DNA from: an uncultured Clostridia bacterium | GTDB lineage: Bacteria; Bacillota; Clostridia; Oscillospirales; Acutalibacteraceae | Assembly: GCA_947572385.1 (NCBI GenBank) | Contig: CANPBX010000025.1 | Coordinates: 1 to 35,332, forward strand | Direction of reading: 5' to 3' | Length of the DNA: 35,332 bases | Shown here: one piece after another, positions 8,183 through 15,819 of the stretch | Layout: every line of letters begins with the position of its first letter | How positions within the stretch are numbered: the first letter of the stretch is position 1 | Notes under the pieces: model-generated | What the model was told of the DNA's origin: nothing | The model's database searches: none | What the model saw: the letters and a program-made list of their open reading frames with translations, nothing else | Position numbers and translations under genes: made by a program

Positions 8183-9550
8183 CTATTTTCCTACACAAAA
8201 TCTCTCAAAAACCTGGTCAACAATTTCATCGGATACTCTACGCCCTGTCAGACGATAGAGTGCCGCCAATGCATCCTCAATACATACAGTCAATGCATCC
8301 AAGGTCAGCCCCATATCTAATACCCCTATCCCCTGTTCAAGTGCATCTTTTGCAGCCAGCGCAGCAAATCGCTGCCTCTCTGTAAAAAGCTCTGCCTGCC
8401 CAGTATCAAAATTTTCAATTCCAATTAATTCCGAAAATGCATGCTCAAGTTCATCAAGGCCTTCATTCTTTACAGCAGAAGCAGTGACACAATATTTAAA
8501 ATTATCTTTAATATAATCAATATTCAACTCGCATTTTAGGTCACATTTATTTATTACTGCAATAGCAGGTATCCCACGAACAAGTTCAATTAATTTGATA
8601 TCTTCTTCACTCAAATTTTCCGAATAGTCAAATACAACTATAACTAACTCTGCACTTTTAAGCTTTTTCTTTGTTGATTCAACCCCAATCCTTTCTATCG
8701 GGTCATTAGTCTCTCTCAGTCCAGCTGTATCTGCAAGTAAAAGCGGCACTCCGGCTAAAGATACCTGCTCTTCAACTACATCACGCGTAGTCCCGGCATA
8801 TGGTGTAACTATCGACCTTTCATGCCCCACAATAAGATTCATAAAAGTAGATTTTCCCACATTAGGCCGTCCCACCAATACAGTTTTGATACCTTCCCTG
8901 AATATCTTTCCGCGTTCAAATCCATCCAATAACTTTGCTAATTCTCCACTACATATAAGGAGACATTCTTGCGTTTTATCTATATCAACAACGTCCACAT
9001 CTTCATCTGGAAAATCCGCCCATGCAGCTAAATGTGCCGCCAAATCCTCCAACTTACTACATATATTCTCAATATTCCTGCTCAGTACGCCAGACTCTGC
9101 AGATAGTGCAGCCATCATAGCATGACGCCCCCCAGCACTGATTATCTCCATTACAGATTCAGCCTGAGCCAAGTCAAGCTTTCCATTCATAAATGCACGG
9201 CGCGTGAACTCTCCCGGCTCAGCAGGTACCGCACCATTTCTTAACACTTCAGCCAGCACTTGCCTGGTCACATACAAGCCGCCATGGCATGAAAGCTCCA
9301 CCACGTCCTCGCCGGTATAACTCCTGGGACCCCTAAATACCAGTGCTACACAGTCATCGATCTTAACATCTCCATGTTGATAAATCCCTCCCAAAGCCGC
9401 TGTATAACCGGACATCTCTGTTATACGCTTGGAAAACTTGGAGCGAAATATCTTGTCACATACCCGAAACGCTTCAGGTCCAGATACTCGTATAACCCCA
9501 ATACCGCCCGGCGCCTGCCCAGTAGAAATTGCTGCAATTGTAGTACCCAC
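8183..9550 (-). CDS. mnmE: tRNA modification GTPase MnmE
   Basis: MnmE is a potassium-activated GTPase that forms a complex with MnmG. I chose a GTG start (MGTTIAAISTGQAPGGIG, 455 residues), because GGAGG lies 8 bases before it; an earlier TTG would overlap that site. An N-terminal tetrahydrofolate-binding domain (to about residue 118) is followed by the helical domain with an inserted G domain. G1 is GRPNVGKST (227-235), G2 TTRD (254-257), G3 DTAG (274-277) and G4 NKCD (333-336). The C-terminal FCVGK carries the invariant catalytic Cys. Confidence 0.97.
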   Translation of the reverse strand: MGTTIAAISTGQAPGGIGVIRVSGPEAFRVCDKIFRSKFSKRITEMSGYTAALGGIYQHGDVKIDDCVALVFRGPRSYTGEDVVELSCHGGLYVTRQVLAEVLRNGAVPAEPGEFTRRAFMNGKLDLAQAESVMEIISAGGRHAMMAALSAESGVLSRNIENICSKLEDLAAHLAAWADFPDEDVDVVDIDKTQECLLICSGELAKLLDGFERGKIFREGIKTVLVGRPNVGKSTFMNLIVGHERSIVTPYAGTTRDVVEEQVSLAGVPLLLADTAGLRETNDPIERIGVESTKKKLKSAELVIVVFDYSENLSEEDIKLIELVRGIPAIAVINKCDLKCELNIDYIKDNFKYCVTASAVKNEGLDELEHAFSELIGIENFDTGQAELFTERQRFAALAAKDALEQGIGVLDMGLTLDALTVCIEDALAALYRLTGRRVSDEIVDQVFERFCVGK

Positions 9551-9570
9551 AATAAACGCCTCCAATATTC

Positions 9571-9599
9571 AAAAAGCGGGACAGCATCCGCCGCCCCGC
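9571..9599 (-). terminator. hairpin with T run between jag and mnmE
   Basis: On the minus strand, GCGGG (9599-9595) pairs with CCCGC (9580-9576), with a GC-rich loop, and TTTTT follows at 9575-9571. It lies wholly in the 55-base jag-mnmE gap. It could end transcription or lower the level of the mnmE-mnmG-rsmG part. Confidence 0.65.
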
Positions 9600-9605
9600 C
9601 CTCTA

Positions 9606-10565
9606 CTATTTTTTTGCTTCGATCTTTCCATAAATTGGTGCTCCAGGGTCATCGGATTTAGGCCCTTCGGCTCTGGGAATAACACTATTACGGTGCTGGC
9701 CCTTCTGAGACCTGCCGCCATTTTTATGGTCACGGTCATAGCCGCCTTTATTACCATTATAACCACGACCACGGCGGTTATTACCTCTAGACTGGTAACG
9801 CTCGCCGCCTTCTGGCCCAATTACCACATGCCTTGCCTGGTCCGCGCCCTCACTCCAAGATTTCGCGCCCTCTACTTCCTGAACGGCAGTATGGATTATT
9901 CTGCGCTCATATGGATTCATAGGTTCTAAAGAGGCATTTCTTCCAGTCTTTACAGCTCTAGCCGCCATTTTCCTGCCAAGAGCCTCAAGAGTCTCCTTAC
10001 GCTTTTCCCTATAGTTACCAACATCAAGAGTTAGTCTAAAATATGCCCCTTCTGTATGATTAGCAACTAAGGATGCCAGGTACTGCAATGCGTCAAGCGT
10101 TTCACCGCGATGCCCAATTACAAAGCCAACATCGTCACCACTGAGCACCAAAGCCGCACCGGATTCATTGGGCTGTATATCAACATTAGCGCTTGCCAGT
10201 CCCATATACCCAAGTATAGTCTTAACGTACTCCGCAGCCTCTTTAACAGGGTCACGATCAGGGTCCACCGGGGCTTTTGATTTAAGCTCATTCTCCTCAA
10301 CAGGCTTCGTTATAGGAGCGTACTCCTTTTTCTCTACAGGAGTATCATCTAGTACAGGCTTTACCAGCTCCGGCTTCATTTCATCAGGTACATCAACATA
10401 CGCACGTACTTTTGCCGGACGCCCGCCAAAAAGACCCAATGTCTTCTTCTGCGGCAACTCCAGTACATCACAGCTGGCGTCAACAGTCTCAACACCCAGC
10501 TGCCTGCAGGCATTAGCAAAAGCAGCCTCCACGTTTTCGCCGGTTGCAATAGCTTCCTTAATCAT
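9606..10565 (-). CDS. jag: RNA-binding protein KhpB/Jag (EloR) with a long Gly/Arg/Asn-rich tail
   Basis: KhpB is a cytoplasmic RNA-binding protein associated with cell elongation and division in Gram-positives. I chose the ATG giving MIKEAIATGENVEAAF (319 residues), because GGAGG stands 8 bases before it. Domains in order are an N-terminal Jag_N region (1-50, with KKTLGLFGGRPAKV) and a Pro/Glu/Lys-rich linker (about 60-105). A KH domain follows with the loop IGHRGETLDALQYL, then an R3H domain with RRIIH. The last 65 or so residues are rich in Gly, Arg, Asn and Lys (RGNNRRGRGYNGNKGGYDRD). B. subtilis Jag is about 208 residues, so linker and tail are extra. It sits in the usual place after yidC. 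Confidence 0.95.
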   Translation of the reverse strand: MIKEAIATGENVEAAFANACRQLGVETVDASCDVLELPQKKTLGLFGGRPAKVRAYVDVPDEMKPELVKPVLDDTPVEKKEYAPITKPVEENELKSKAPVDPDRDPVKEAAEYVKTILGYMGLASANVDIQPNESGAALVLSGDDVGFVIGHRGETLDALQYLASLVANHTEGAYFRLTLDVGNYREKRKETLEALGRKMAARAVKTGRNASLEPMNPYERRIIHTAVQEVEGAKSWSEGADQARHVVIGPEGGERYQSRGNNRRGRGYNGNKGGYDRDHKNGGRSQKGQHRNSVIPRAEGPKSDDPGAPIYGKIEAKK

Positions 10566-10590
10566 TCGTATAACCTCCACTCACAGAATG

Positions 10591-11652
10591 TCACTTTTTG
10601 CTGCCCAGATAGCTGGCAGTATCACCGGAGCCTGAGCCGGATCTCTTCTTCTTTTGCTTATGCTTAACCTCTCCCTGCTCCTGTTCCTGCTTTTCAGCAG
10701 TCACCAGCTTGTCTGCTATCAACTTCTGCTGAGCTGCCGTTAAAGGACGCAGGCTGCCCTCAGCAATCTCCATTGCAACAGCCCTGCTGGCTTCTTTTCT
10801 GACAGCTAGCTGCTCTGCACTGAAATACTTATTCATTATTAAAGTCTGCAGGAAACTTGCAAGCATAGAAACAATATTATACATACCTACAGCCGCAGGC
10901 ATAATGAACGCCCAGTATACGCTGATAAGCGGAAAGACATACATCATAGCCTTCGTGCATCCGGTCTGTGTCCCATTTCCCATGGACTTACTGGTATAAA
11001 ACTGTGTTCCAAAACTAAACACCAGTGAAAACACCGGAATTATCCATAGAAATGTCAGAAAACTAGAGCCCTGAGGAGAGGCAAGCAGGTCAAGCCCCAA
11101 AAAACGAAAACCCTTAGAGAAAAATTCTATCTTATCAATATCATCAGCAGAAAACATCGTCAGATTTGGCCTGAGAACATCAAAATGTTTGATTATCTGC
11201 AGCTCTTGATAGAGACCAAGTCCGCTTGCCGAGGCTACTCCAGGTATTCTGGAAATATAGTCAGTGGCTTGAGCAATAGTATCACTTGCAATATGCAGTG
11301 TGTTTGACAGAGGCATAATAACACTATAGAAAATTCCAAGCATTATTGGGAATGGGAGCAGAGTCATCAGACATCCGCTGCCCGGATTTACGCCCTCTTT
11401 TTCATAGAGCTTCATCAGCTCGTCATTATACTTTTGCTGGTTATTGGCATAGCGCTGCTGCAGTTCCTTCTGTTTGTCTGCCAGCTTTGTCTGTGCGGAC
11501 ATACTCTTCTGTTGCTTTACTGAAAGAGGGAACATTACCACTTTCAAAATAATCGTAAACAGAATTATCGCTACGCCATAATTTCTAAAAACCGTGTACA
11601 GAGCCCAAAGCAAATAACCCAATAAACTGCCAAAAAAATTAAAAATAGCCAT
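10591..11652 (-). CDS. yidC: membrane protein insertase YidC (Oxa1/SpoIIIJ family)
   Basis: YidC inserts and folds membrane proteins with or without SecYEG. The 353 residues begin with a hydrophobic segment (FFGSLLGYLLWALYTVF). Next come YGVAIILFTIILKVVMFPLSVKQQKSM, the cytoplasmic coiled loop ADKQKELQQRYANNQQKYND, and PGSGCLMTLLPFPIMLGIFYSVI. The C-terminal half has further membrane helices and ends MYNIVSMLASFLQTLIMNKYF. The last 60 residues are basic (KHKQKKKRSGSGSG), suited to ribosome contact. There is no lipoprotein signal, unlike B. subtilis SpoIIIJ. The ribosome binding site (GGAG) is rather distant from the ATG. Confidence 0.96.
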   Translation of the reverse strand: MAIFNFFGSLLGYLLWALYTVFRNYGVAIILFTIILKVVMFPLSVKQQKSMSAQTKLADKQKELQQRYANNQQKYNDELMKLYEKEGVNPGSGCLMTLLPFPIMLGIFYSVIMPLSNTLHIASDTIAQATDYISRIPGVASASGLGLYQELQIIKHFDVLRPNLTMFSADDIDKIEFFSKGFRFLGLDLLASPQGSSFLTFLWIIPVFSLVFSFGTQFYTSKSMGNGTQTGCTKAMMYVFPLISVYWAFIMPAAVGMYNIVSMLASFLQTLIMNKYFSAEQLAVRKEASRAVAMEIAEGSLRPLTAAQQKLIADKLVTAEKQEQEQGEVKHKQKKKRSGSGSGDTASYLGSKK

Positions 11653-11729
11653 GATAAGGTCCGTATCTCCCCTTTGCCCGGAAGAAAAACTCCGCGCCAG
11701 TCAAATTTTAAAATCCCATCCAGAGCCTA

Positions 11730-11960
11730 TCAAAGGCTCTTCTTTTTCTTCTCCGGTACCGGGTCATACCCGCCCCTGCTCCAGGGATTGCACCTAAGAA
11801 ACCGCCACAAGGTCAACATCCCACCCTTTATGGCTCCAAACCGTTCAATAGCTTCGATACCATACTGGGAGCAAGTAGGTATATACTTACAGGAAGGAGG
11901 AGTCATAGGAGAAATACATCCTCTATAAAACTTTATCAGCTTTATCAAAAGATACTTCAT
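11730..11960 (-). CDS. yidD: membrane protein insertion efficiency factor YidD
   Basis: The 76 residues show the whole YidD signature: [20 protein letters not shown], then [12 protein letters not shown] and [18 protein letters not shown], with the conserved cysteines. The start overlaps the rnpA stop by one base (TGATG), indicating coupling. It acts at the inner face of the membrane with YidC. A weak hairpin AGAGCC/GGCTCT (11722-11740) overlaps its stop codon but lacks an adjacent T run. Confidence 0.96.
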   Translation of the reverse strand: MKYLLIKLIKFYRGCISPMTPPSCKYIPTCSQYGIEAIERFGAIKGGMLTLWRFLRCNPWSRGGYDPVPEKKKKSL

Positions 11961-12307
11961 CAGCTTTGTTCCCCGACAAAAATACCAGCTTCCATCATCT
12001 GCCGCCGCATATGACGGCCAACCTCTGTACTCTTCACAAATGGCGTACGTCCGCGGGCAACAAAAACTATGTCATATCCAGGCCTCAATTCAGCCGATAT
12101 CTCCCTAAACGCCTCACGGATGACCCGGCGCGCCCTGTTACGCTGTACAGCGCCGCCAATTTTCTTGCTGGTAGTTATCCCCACCCGCAGAGCCCGGCAC
12201 CTATTCTTCATAACATACGACACAACTATAGGGGAAACATAGTTCCTTCCCCTGGCATAAACCCGCCGGAATTCATGGTTTTTGCAAAGTGAAACGAACG
12301 ATCCCAC
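11960..12307 (-). CDS. rnpA: ribonuclease P protein component
   Basis: RnpA is the protein subunit of RNase P, which matures tRNA 5' ends. I chose the GTG giving [17 protein letters not shown] (115 residues), because AGGGGGTG lies six bases upstream; a GTG three codons earlier falls inside that site. The RNR motif is visible as [21 protein letters not shown], followed by [13 protein letters not shown]. It lies downstream of rpmH in the conserved order. Confidence 0.95.
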   Translation of the reverse strand: MGSFVSLCKNHEFRRVYARGRNYVSPIVVSYVMKNRCRALRVGITTSKKIGGAVQRNRARRVIREAFREISAELRPGYDIVFVARGRTPFVKSTEVGRHMRRQMMEAGIFVGEQS

Positions 12308-12347
12308 AATCAGCACCCCCTATCACACAAAACAGGGTACAACAAAT

Positions 12348-12370
12348 AAAGGCCACGCTAGGTGACCTTT
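12348..12370 (-). other. hairpin in the rpmH-rnpA gap
   Basis: AAAGG (12348-12352) pairs with CCTTT (12366-12370), and CAC (12354-12356) pairs with GTG (12362-12364), with one mismatch between. Read leftwards it is followed by ATTTGTTG. It may be a weak attenuator or processing site between rpmH and rnpA; no function is shown. Confidence 0.4.
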
Positions 12371-12398
12371 AAGCGCCGGTACGGTATAACGCTTCATC

Positions 12399-12435
12399 TG
12401 CCCGGCCACATGCAAAGTACCTTGCGCCCGTTTCC
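12399..12435 (-). repeat. degenerate partial copy of the rpmH 3' region
   Basis: This stretch resembles 12486-12520 inside rpmH at about 30 of 35 aligned positions. Shared blocks include TGCCCGGC, TGCAA and ACCTTGCG. Read in the matching frame it gives GNGRKVLC, next to the real protein's RNGRKVLA. It follows the rpmH stop codon directly and looks like a decayed tandem duplication. Confidence 0.6.
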
Positions 12436-12458
12436 GCGCAAACAGAAAGCGCAGTCGA

Positions 12459-12593
12459 TCAATAGGTAAGACGCGCCCTGCCCTTTGCCCGGCGGCGTGC
12501 AAGAACCTTGCGTCCGTTCCTGTCAGACATCCTCTTACGGAAGCCGTGCTCCTTCTTTCTATGGAGCTTCTTGGGCTGATACGTTCTCAGCAT
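12459..12593 (-). CDS. rpmH: 50S ribosomal protein L34
   Basis: This encodes 44 residues, the normal L34 length: [20 protein letters not shown], then the core [21 protein letters not shown] strong AAGGAGGG site lies just upstream, and a near-perfect promoter precedes it. It is the first gene of the leftward rpmH-rnpA-yidD-yidC cluster. A degenerate repeat of its own 3' end follows the stop codon. Confidence 0.97.
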   Translation of the reverse strand: MLRTYQPKKLHRKKEHGFRKRMSDRNGRKVLARRRAKGRARLTY

Positions 12594-12633
12594 AAAAAGT
12601 CCCTCCTTTCGGGCTTAACCCTTGCATTTTCAA

Positions 12634-12663
12634 ATTATAACCCAAATGCCCCCCATATGTCAA
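12634..12663 (-). promoter_or_regulatory. promoter of rpmH
   Basis: On the minus strand a perfect -35 TTGACA (12663-12658) and a perfect -10 TATAAT (12639-12634) are separated by 18 bases. The predicted start gives a leader of about 35 bases before the rpmH ATG. Confidence 0.88.
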
Positions 12664-12830
12664 CATAAAATTTTCAAGGATCTTGTGCAGAGCAAAAAAA
12701 TCCAAAATATAGTAAAAGGAACTCACTTAACCACAATTTATTTTAGCACACAAAAATGTAAAATACAAAATATAAGTCTCTGTGCGCAAATATATAAGAT
12801 AATAATATCTGCAATTCAATAATATAGCAA
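12664..12830. other. AT-rich gap between PadR gene and rpmH promoter
   Basis: This 167-base stretch is strongly AT-rich and holds no credible gene. It contains TTAACCACA (12727-12735), one base from the DnaA box TTATCCACA, and an AT-rich dyad AGATAATAATATCT at 12797-12810. A short hairpin ATATAG/CTATAT (12822-12836) overlaps the PadR stop and is followed leftwards by TATT. In many Firmicutes the rpmH-dnaA gap is part of oriC, so this may be a remnant of the origin. Confidence 0.4.
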
Positions 12831-13130
12831 CTATATTCCAAGTTCATCTAAAAACTTTTTTATTGCTCTCCACTGTTCAGCAAGTTGATCGTATTTTTCT
12901 CTGCCAGAATCTGTTATCCTATAATACTTTCTTGCCGGCCCGCCAGAAATTTCCCCCATATAACTCTCAGTATATTTATCCCGGCAAAGCTCCCTGAGCA
13001 GGGCATAGATGGCACTTTCCTGTGTATCCGTAAAGATCCTGTGCAGTACGGATAGCACCTCATAGCCGTATCTGTCATTCACCGTCAAAAGGTGGAGCAT
13101 AGACAGCTTTATCAAATCCTTTTTAAGCAT
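12831..13130 (-). CDS. PadR-family transcriptional regulator
   Basis: The 99 residues match the short PadR type, which is a winged helix with little C-terminal domain. Visible segments are LIKLSMLHLLTVNDRYGYEVLSVL (helices 1-2), SAIYALLRELCRDKYTES (recognition region) and GGPARKYYRITDSGREKYDQL (wing). Such regulators usually bind their own promoter and release it on sensing a ligand or partner. It starts 10 bases after the DUF1700-like gene in the same transcript. In most such pairs the PadR gene comes first; here it is second. Confidence 0.9.
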   Translation of the reverse strand: MLKKDLIKLSMLHLLTVNDRYGYEVLSVLHRIFTDTQESAIYALLRELCRDKYTESYMGEISGGPARKYYRITDSGREKYDQLAEQWRAIKKFLDELGI

Positions 13131-13140
13131 GACCCCACCC

Positions 13141-14115
13141 TCACAGCAAACTAATGGCAGCGAGTACTAACCCATATCCCAAGTCCCAGGTCAAAACAGA
13201 AGTAACTTCCTTGACAAACATGGCTGTAGGCATACCATACTCATTATAAATTGAGGGATCCATATTCCACCATAGACTATGTGCATCAAAGCAAATCACA
13301 ATTCCCATAATACACAGGATATATACCGCCCGCCAACGATGATCAAACATCTTCATCATTATAGCACTCAATAAAGCTCCTATAAATAGGAGTACCGCTG
13401 CGATCTCACAGGCAGTTATAATTTCAAAATGCATCATAAGGCTGAGATCTACATAAAAGCAGTACATAACAAAGCCATACACACACGCTATAACAAAAAG
13501 CACCGCAGCACAACTTAAGATCAATGATTTCTTGATCTGCTGCCTCCGCTTACATCCAAAACCAAAATACACCATAGAAATAGCAGCACCAATAATGATA
13601 AAATATTCTTTCTGAAAGCAAATTGGAAAGTCTATTCCAAAAACAGCTCGCTTTAACGGGGCAAACAAATTATTGATCAGCTCAAGTGGGTGCAGCATAA
13701 AAAGGAATATTCCCGCTAAAGTAAGTACCACTATAGAGACCCAAGTGATTACTTTGCTGTTTGATCCACCCAAAATAACATCCAGCCCAAATAGATACAC
13801 AATACCGCACAGCAGCAAATCTCCAGACAGATCGAGCAAATAAAAGCCAGTACCTTCCAAAAATATGTCAACAACTGGAACAAGAGCGCAAAAAGTGATC
13901 AGAGCAATAAAGGAATGCCATCTAAGAACTTTTTTCCTATCCGCAAGCTCTATCACCGGCTTCCAAGGCATCCCAAAGCGCTCCACTGCCTCCTCTGGCC
14001 CACCGACTTCCCTAAGAATATCTTTATAGTCATCCACAACACTTTCTGCCTCATCCTGTGGCAAAAACCATCTTGCCGCTAGTGATAGCTTCTCGAAGTA
14101 ACCCAAACGCTTCAT
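13141..14115 (-). CDS. HAAS-domain (DUF1700-like) multi-pass membrane protein
   Basis: I chose the ATG after AGGAGGG, giving MKRLGYFEKLSLAARWFLP (324 residues). The first 60 or so residues (DEAESVVDDYKDILREVGGPEEAVERFGMP) match the cytoplasmic HAAS/DUF1700 helical pattern often paired with PadR regulators. About seven hydrophobic segments follow, e.g. SFIALITFCALVPVV, LLCGIVYLFGLDVIL and WVSIVVLTLAGIFLFML. The pairing suggests a membrane sensor or antagonist of the adjacent PadR protein; this is inference. Its location between rpmH and dnaA is unusual. Its promoter is only about 20 bases from the dnaA promoter, facing the other way. Confidence 0.8.
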   Translation of the reverse strand: MKRLGYFEKLSLAARWFLPQDEAESVVDDYKDILREVGGPEEAVERFGMPWKPVIELADRKKVLRWHSFIALITFCALVPVVDIFLEGTGFYLLDLSGDLLLCGIVYLFGLDVILGGSNSKVITWVSIVVLTLAGIFLFMLHPLELINNLFAPLKRAVFGIDFPICFQKEYFIIIGAAISMVYFGFGCKRRQQIKKSLILSCAAVLFVIACVYGFVMYCFYVDLSLMMHFEIITACEIAAVLLFIGALLSAIMMKMFDHRWRAVYILCIMGIVICFDAHSLWWNMDPSIYNEYGMPTAMFVKEVTSVLTWDLGYGLVLAAISLL

Positions 14116-14178
14116 ATTGTATCCCTCCTGATCCAATAGTTTCCGGCAACTACTGCTAAAAATATTACTGATAAAAAT

Positions 14179-14207
14179 ATAATAGTCCGTTTAGGTGGAA
14201 AAGTCAA
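14179..14207 (-). promoter_or_regulatory. promoter of the HAAS-PadR operon
   Basis: On the minus strand, TTGACT (14207-14202) and TATTAT (14184-14179) are separated by 17 bases. They end about 64 bases before the chosen ATG. Confidence 0.8.
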
Positions 14208-14226
14208 GAGGGATGTTGAAAAATAT

Positions 14227-14255
14227 TTGAAAAATAGCTCCAGGTATGCTATACT
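14227..14255 (+). promoter_or_regulatory. promoter of dnaA
   Basis: TTGAAA (14227-14232), a 17-base spacer ending in TGC (extended -10), and TATACT (14250-14255). Two relaxed DnaA-box-like 9-mers (two mismatches each) lie just upstream, at 14194-14202 and 14214-14222, where DnaA autorepression would act. Confidence 0.85.
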
Positions 14256-14284
14256 ATCTTGGTAAAACATTTTTATACTGGGGA

Positions 14285-14307
14285 CAGGCAGTAGAGATTC
14301 CTGCCTG
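14285..14307 (+). other. hairpin in the dnaA 5' leader
   Basis: The perfect 7-bp arms CAGGCAG (14285-14291) and CTGCCTG (14301-14307) enclose a 9-base loop, about 26 bases before the TTG start. No T run follows, so it is not a terminator. It could affect mRNA stability or translation. Confidence 0.6.
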
Positions 14308-14333
14308 AACGTGAAAATTGGAGGGTATTTTTC

Positions 14334-15641
14334 TTGGATTCTTTTGATCAGGCATGGGAGATAATCTGTGAGTTCTGCCGTTCACAGATAACGGATGTGG
14401 CGTATAAGACATGGTTTGGACGTCTTAAACCGGTGTCCATGGACTTTGAAAAAGGTGTGGCTATTATAGAAGCCCCAAATGACTTTCATAAACAAACTTT
14501 ACTCCGCTGCTACAGCGACCTCCTCAGCCGCGCGCTGCAGAATGTATTTGGAGGCAATATAGGTTTCGAATTGGTGGTTACTGAAGAGCCGGACCGAGTC
14601 TTGGAAAAGGATTCAAATCAGGACGATGGCTACGAGCTCACCTTCGACACTTTTGTCGTCGGGCCCTCAAACCGCTTCGCCCACGCGGCCTGCCAAGCTG
14701 TTGCCAGCAAGCCTGCCCTGCTGTATAACCCGCTGTTTATCTATGGTAACTCCGGGCTTGGCAAGACCCACCTGCTCTCAGCGGTATCCAGAGAGTTTAA
14801 GGACAATTTCCCTGACCGCACTGTGGTATACGTAAAAAGTGAAGATTTTACCAATGAAGTAATAGACGCTATTGCTCGAGGAACTACTCCTGCTCTCCGG
14901 GCAAAATACCGCAATGCCGACCTGCTCCTCATGGATGATATTCAGTTTATTGGCGGCAAAACATCTACTCAGGAAGAATTTTTCCATACCTTCAATACCC
15001 TATATGAGGCAAAAAAACAGATCGCCCTGACCTCGGACCGTCCCCCAAAGGATATCGCCACTTTAGAGGACAGGCTTAAGACCCGCTTCGAGTGGGGCCT
15101 TACTGCCGACGTCCAAGCCCCTGAGTTTGAGACCCGGGTAGCAATAATCCGCAGGAAAGCCGAAAGCTTCGACTTTGATATTCCGGAGAATGTCTGCGAA
15201 TACATGGCAAACAAGCTGAAAAACAATATTCGCCAGCTGGAAGGGGCAGTAAAAAAACTGCGTGCATTCCACCTGCTTGAAAACCGCCCTGTAAACATTG
15301 CCACCGCCCAGACAGCTATAAGCGATATCATCAACAACTCTCAGCCGACGCCTGTAACTGTGGAGAAGATAATTGAGGAGGTCGCAAGGACCTATCAGGT
15401 GACGCCAGAGGACATATGCTCCCAAAAGCGCAACGCTGCCGTTTCAAAGTCACGCCAGGTTGCTATGTACGTTGTAAGGGAGATAACGCAGATGCCCATG
15501 GTGGAGATAGGCCAGACCTTCGGCGGCAGGGACCACTCCACAGTTGTATACGCTCTGCGTCAGATGGAAGAACGGCTCGAGCGTGAATCTCATACAAGGG
15601 ACACTGTAAACGATATCATAAAGAACATACGTGACCGCTGA
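14334..15641 (+). CDS. dnaA: chromosomal replication initiator protein DnaA
   Basis: DnaA binds DnaA boxes and opens the origin. The 435 residues start at a TTG, with GGAGGG about 9 bases upstream; no ATG is available nearby. Domain I (1-80, AWEIICEFCRSQITDVAYKTWF) is followed by a short linker and LTFDTFVVGPSNRFAHAA. Walker A is GNSGLGKTH (138-146) and Walker B LLLMDDIQF (197-205). Domain IV has the DNA-binding signature GGRDHSTVVYA (GRDHSTV 398-404). It heads the rightward replication cluster. Confidence 0.98.
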   Translation: MDSFDQAWEIICEFCRSQITDVAYKTWFGRLKPVSMDFEKGVAIIEAPNDFHKQTLLRCYSDLLSRALQNVFGGNIGFELVVTEEPDRVLEKDSNQDDGYELTFDTFVVGPSNRFAHAACQAVASKPALLYNPLFIYGNSGLGKTHLLSAVSREFKDNFPDRTVVYVKSEDFTNEVIDAIARGTTPALRAKYRNADLLLMDDIQFIGGKTSTQEEFFHTFNTLYEAKKQIALTSDRPPKDIATLEDRLKTRFEWGLTADVQAPEFETRVAIIRRKAESFDFDIPENVCEYMANKLKNNIRQLEGAVKKLRAFHLLENRPVNIATAQTAISDIINNSQPTPVTVEKIIEEVARTYQVTPEDICSQKRNAAVSKSRQVAMYVVREITQMPMVEIGQTFGGRDHSTVVYALRQMEERLERESHTRDTVNDIIKNIRDR

Positions 15642-15664
15642 GAAAGTGACTTTACCACTGTTTT

Positions 15665-15675
15665 TTCAACTTTTC
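15665..15675 (+). repeat. 11-bp direct repeat, copy 1
   Basis: TTCAACTTTTC is repeated exactly at 15729-15739, 64 bases downstream, within the candidate origin. Confidence 0.7.
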
Positions 15676-15728
15676 CTTAACATTCCACTAACGATCATTA
15701 AACCTCCTGTTGAAACTGATTTAGCATA

Positions 15729-15739
15729 TTCAACTTTTC
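15729..15739 (+). repeat. 11-bp direct repeat, copy 2
   Basis: This is the second exact copy of TTCAACTTTTC; see the copy at 15665. Confidence 0.7.
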
Positions 15740-15810
15740 AAAAAGTATTACACAGGCAAGCGTGAAATAAAAGATCCCCCTAAACCCATATTTTATAAGG
15801 GCTTACATAA

Positions 15811-15819
15811 TTATCCACA
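15811..15819 (+). promoter_or_regulatory. perfect DnaA box
   Basis: TTATCCACA is the exact consensus DnaA-binding 9-mer, about 77 bases before the dnaN start. Confidence 0.88.

Noticed and set aside
11722-11740. AGAGCC/GGCTCT hairpin as the yidD terminator
   Set aside because: No T run follows it on the minus strand, and the cluster continues into yidC.
12622-12822. Plus-strand reading frame of 66 residues in the rpmH upstream gap
   Set aside because: The composition follows AT-rich non-coding DNA; it has no ribosome binding site and covers the rpmH promoter.
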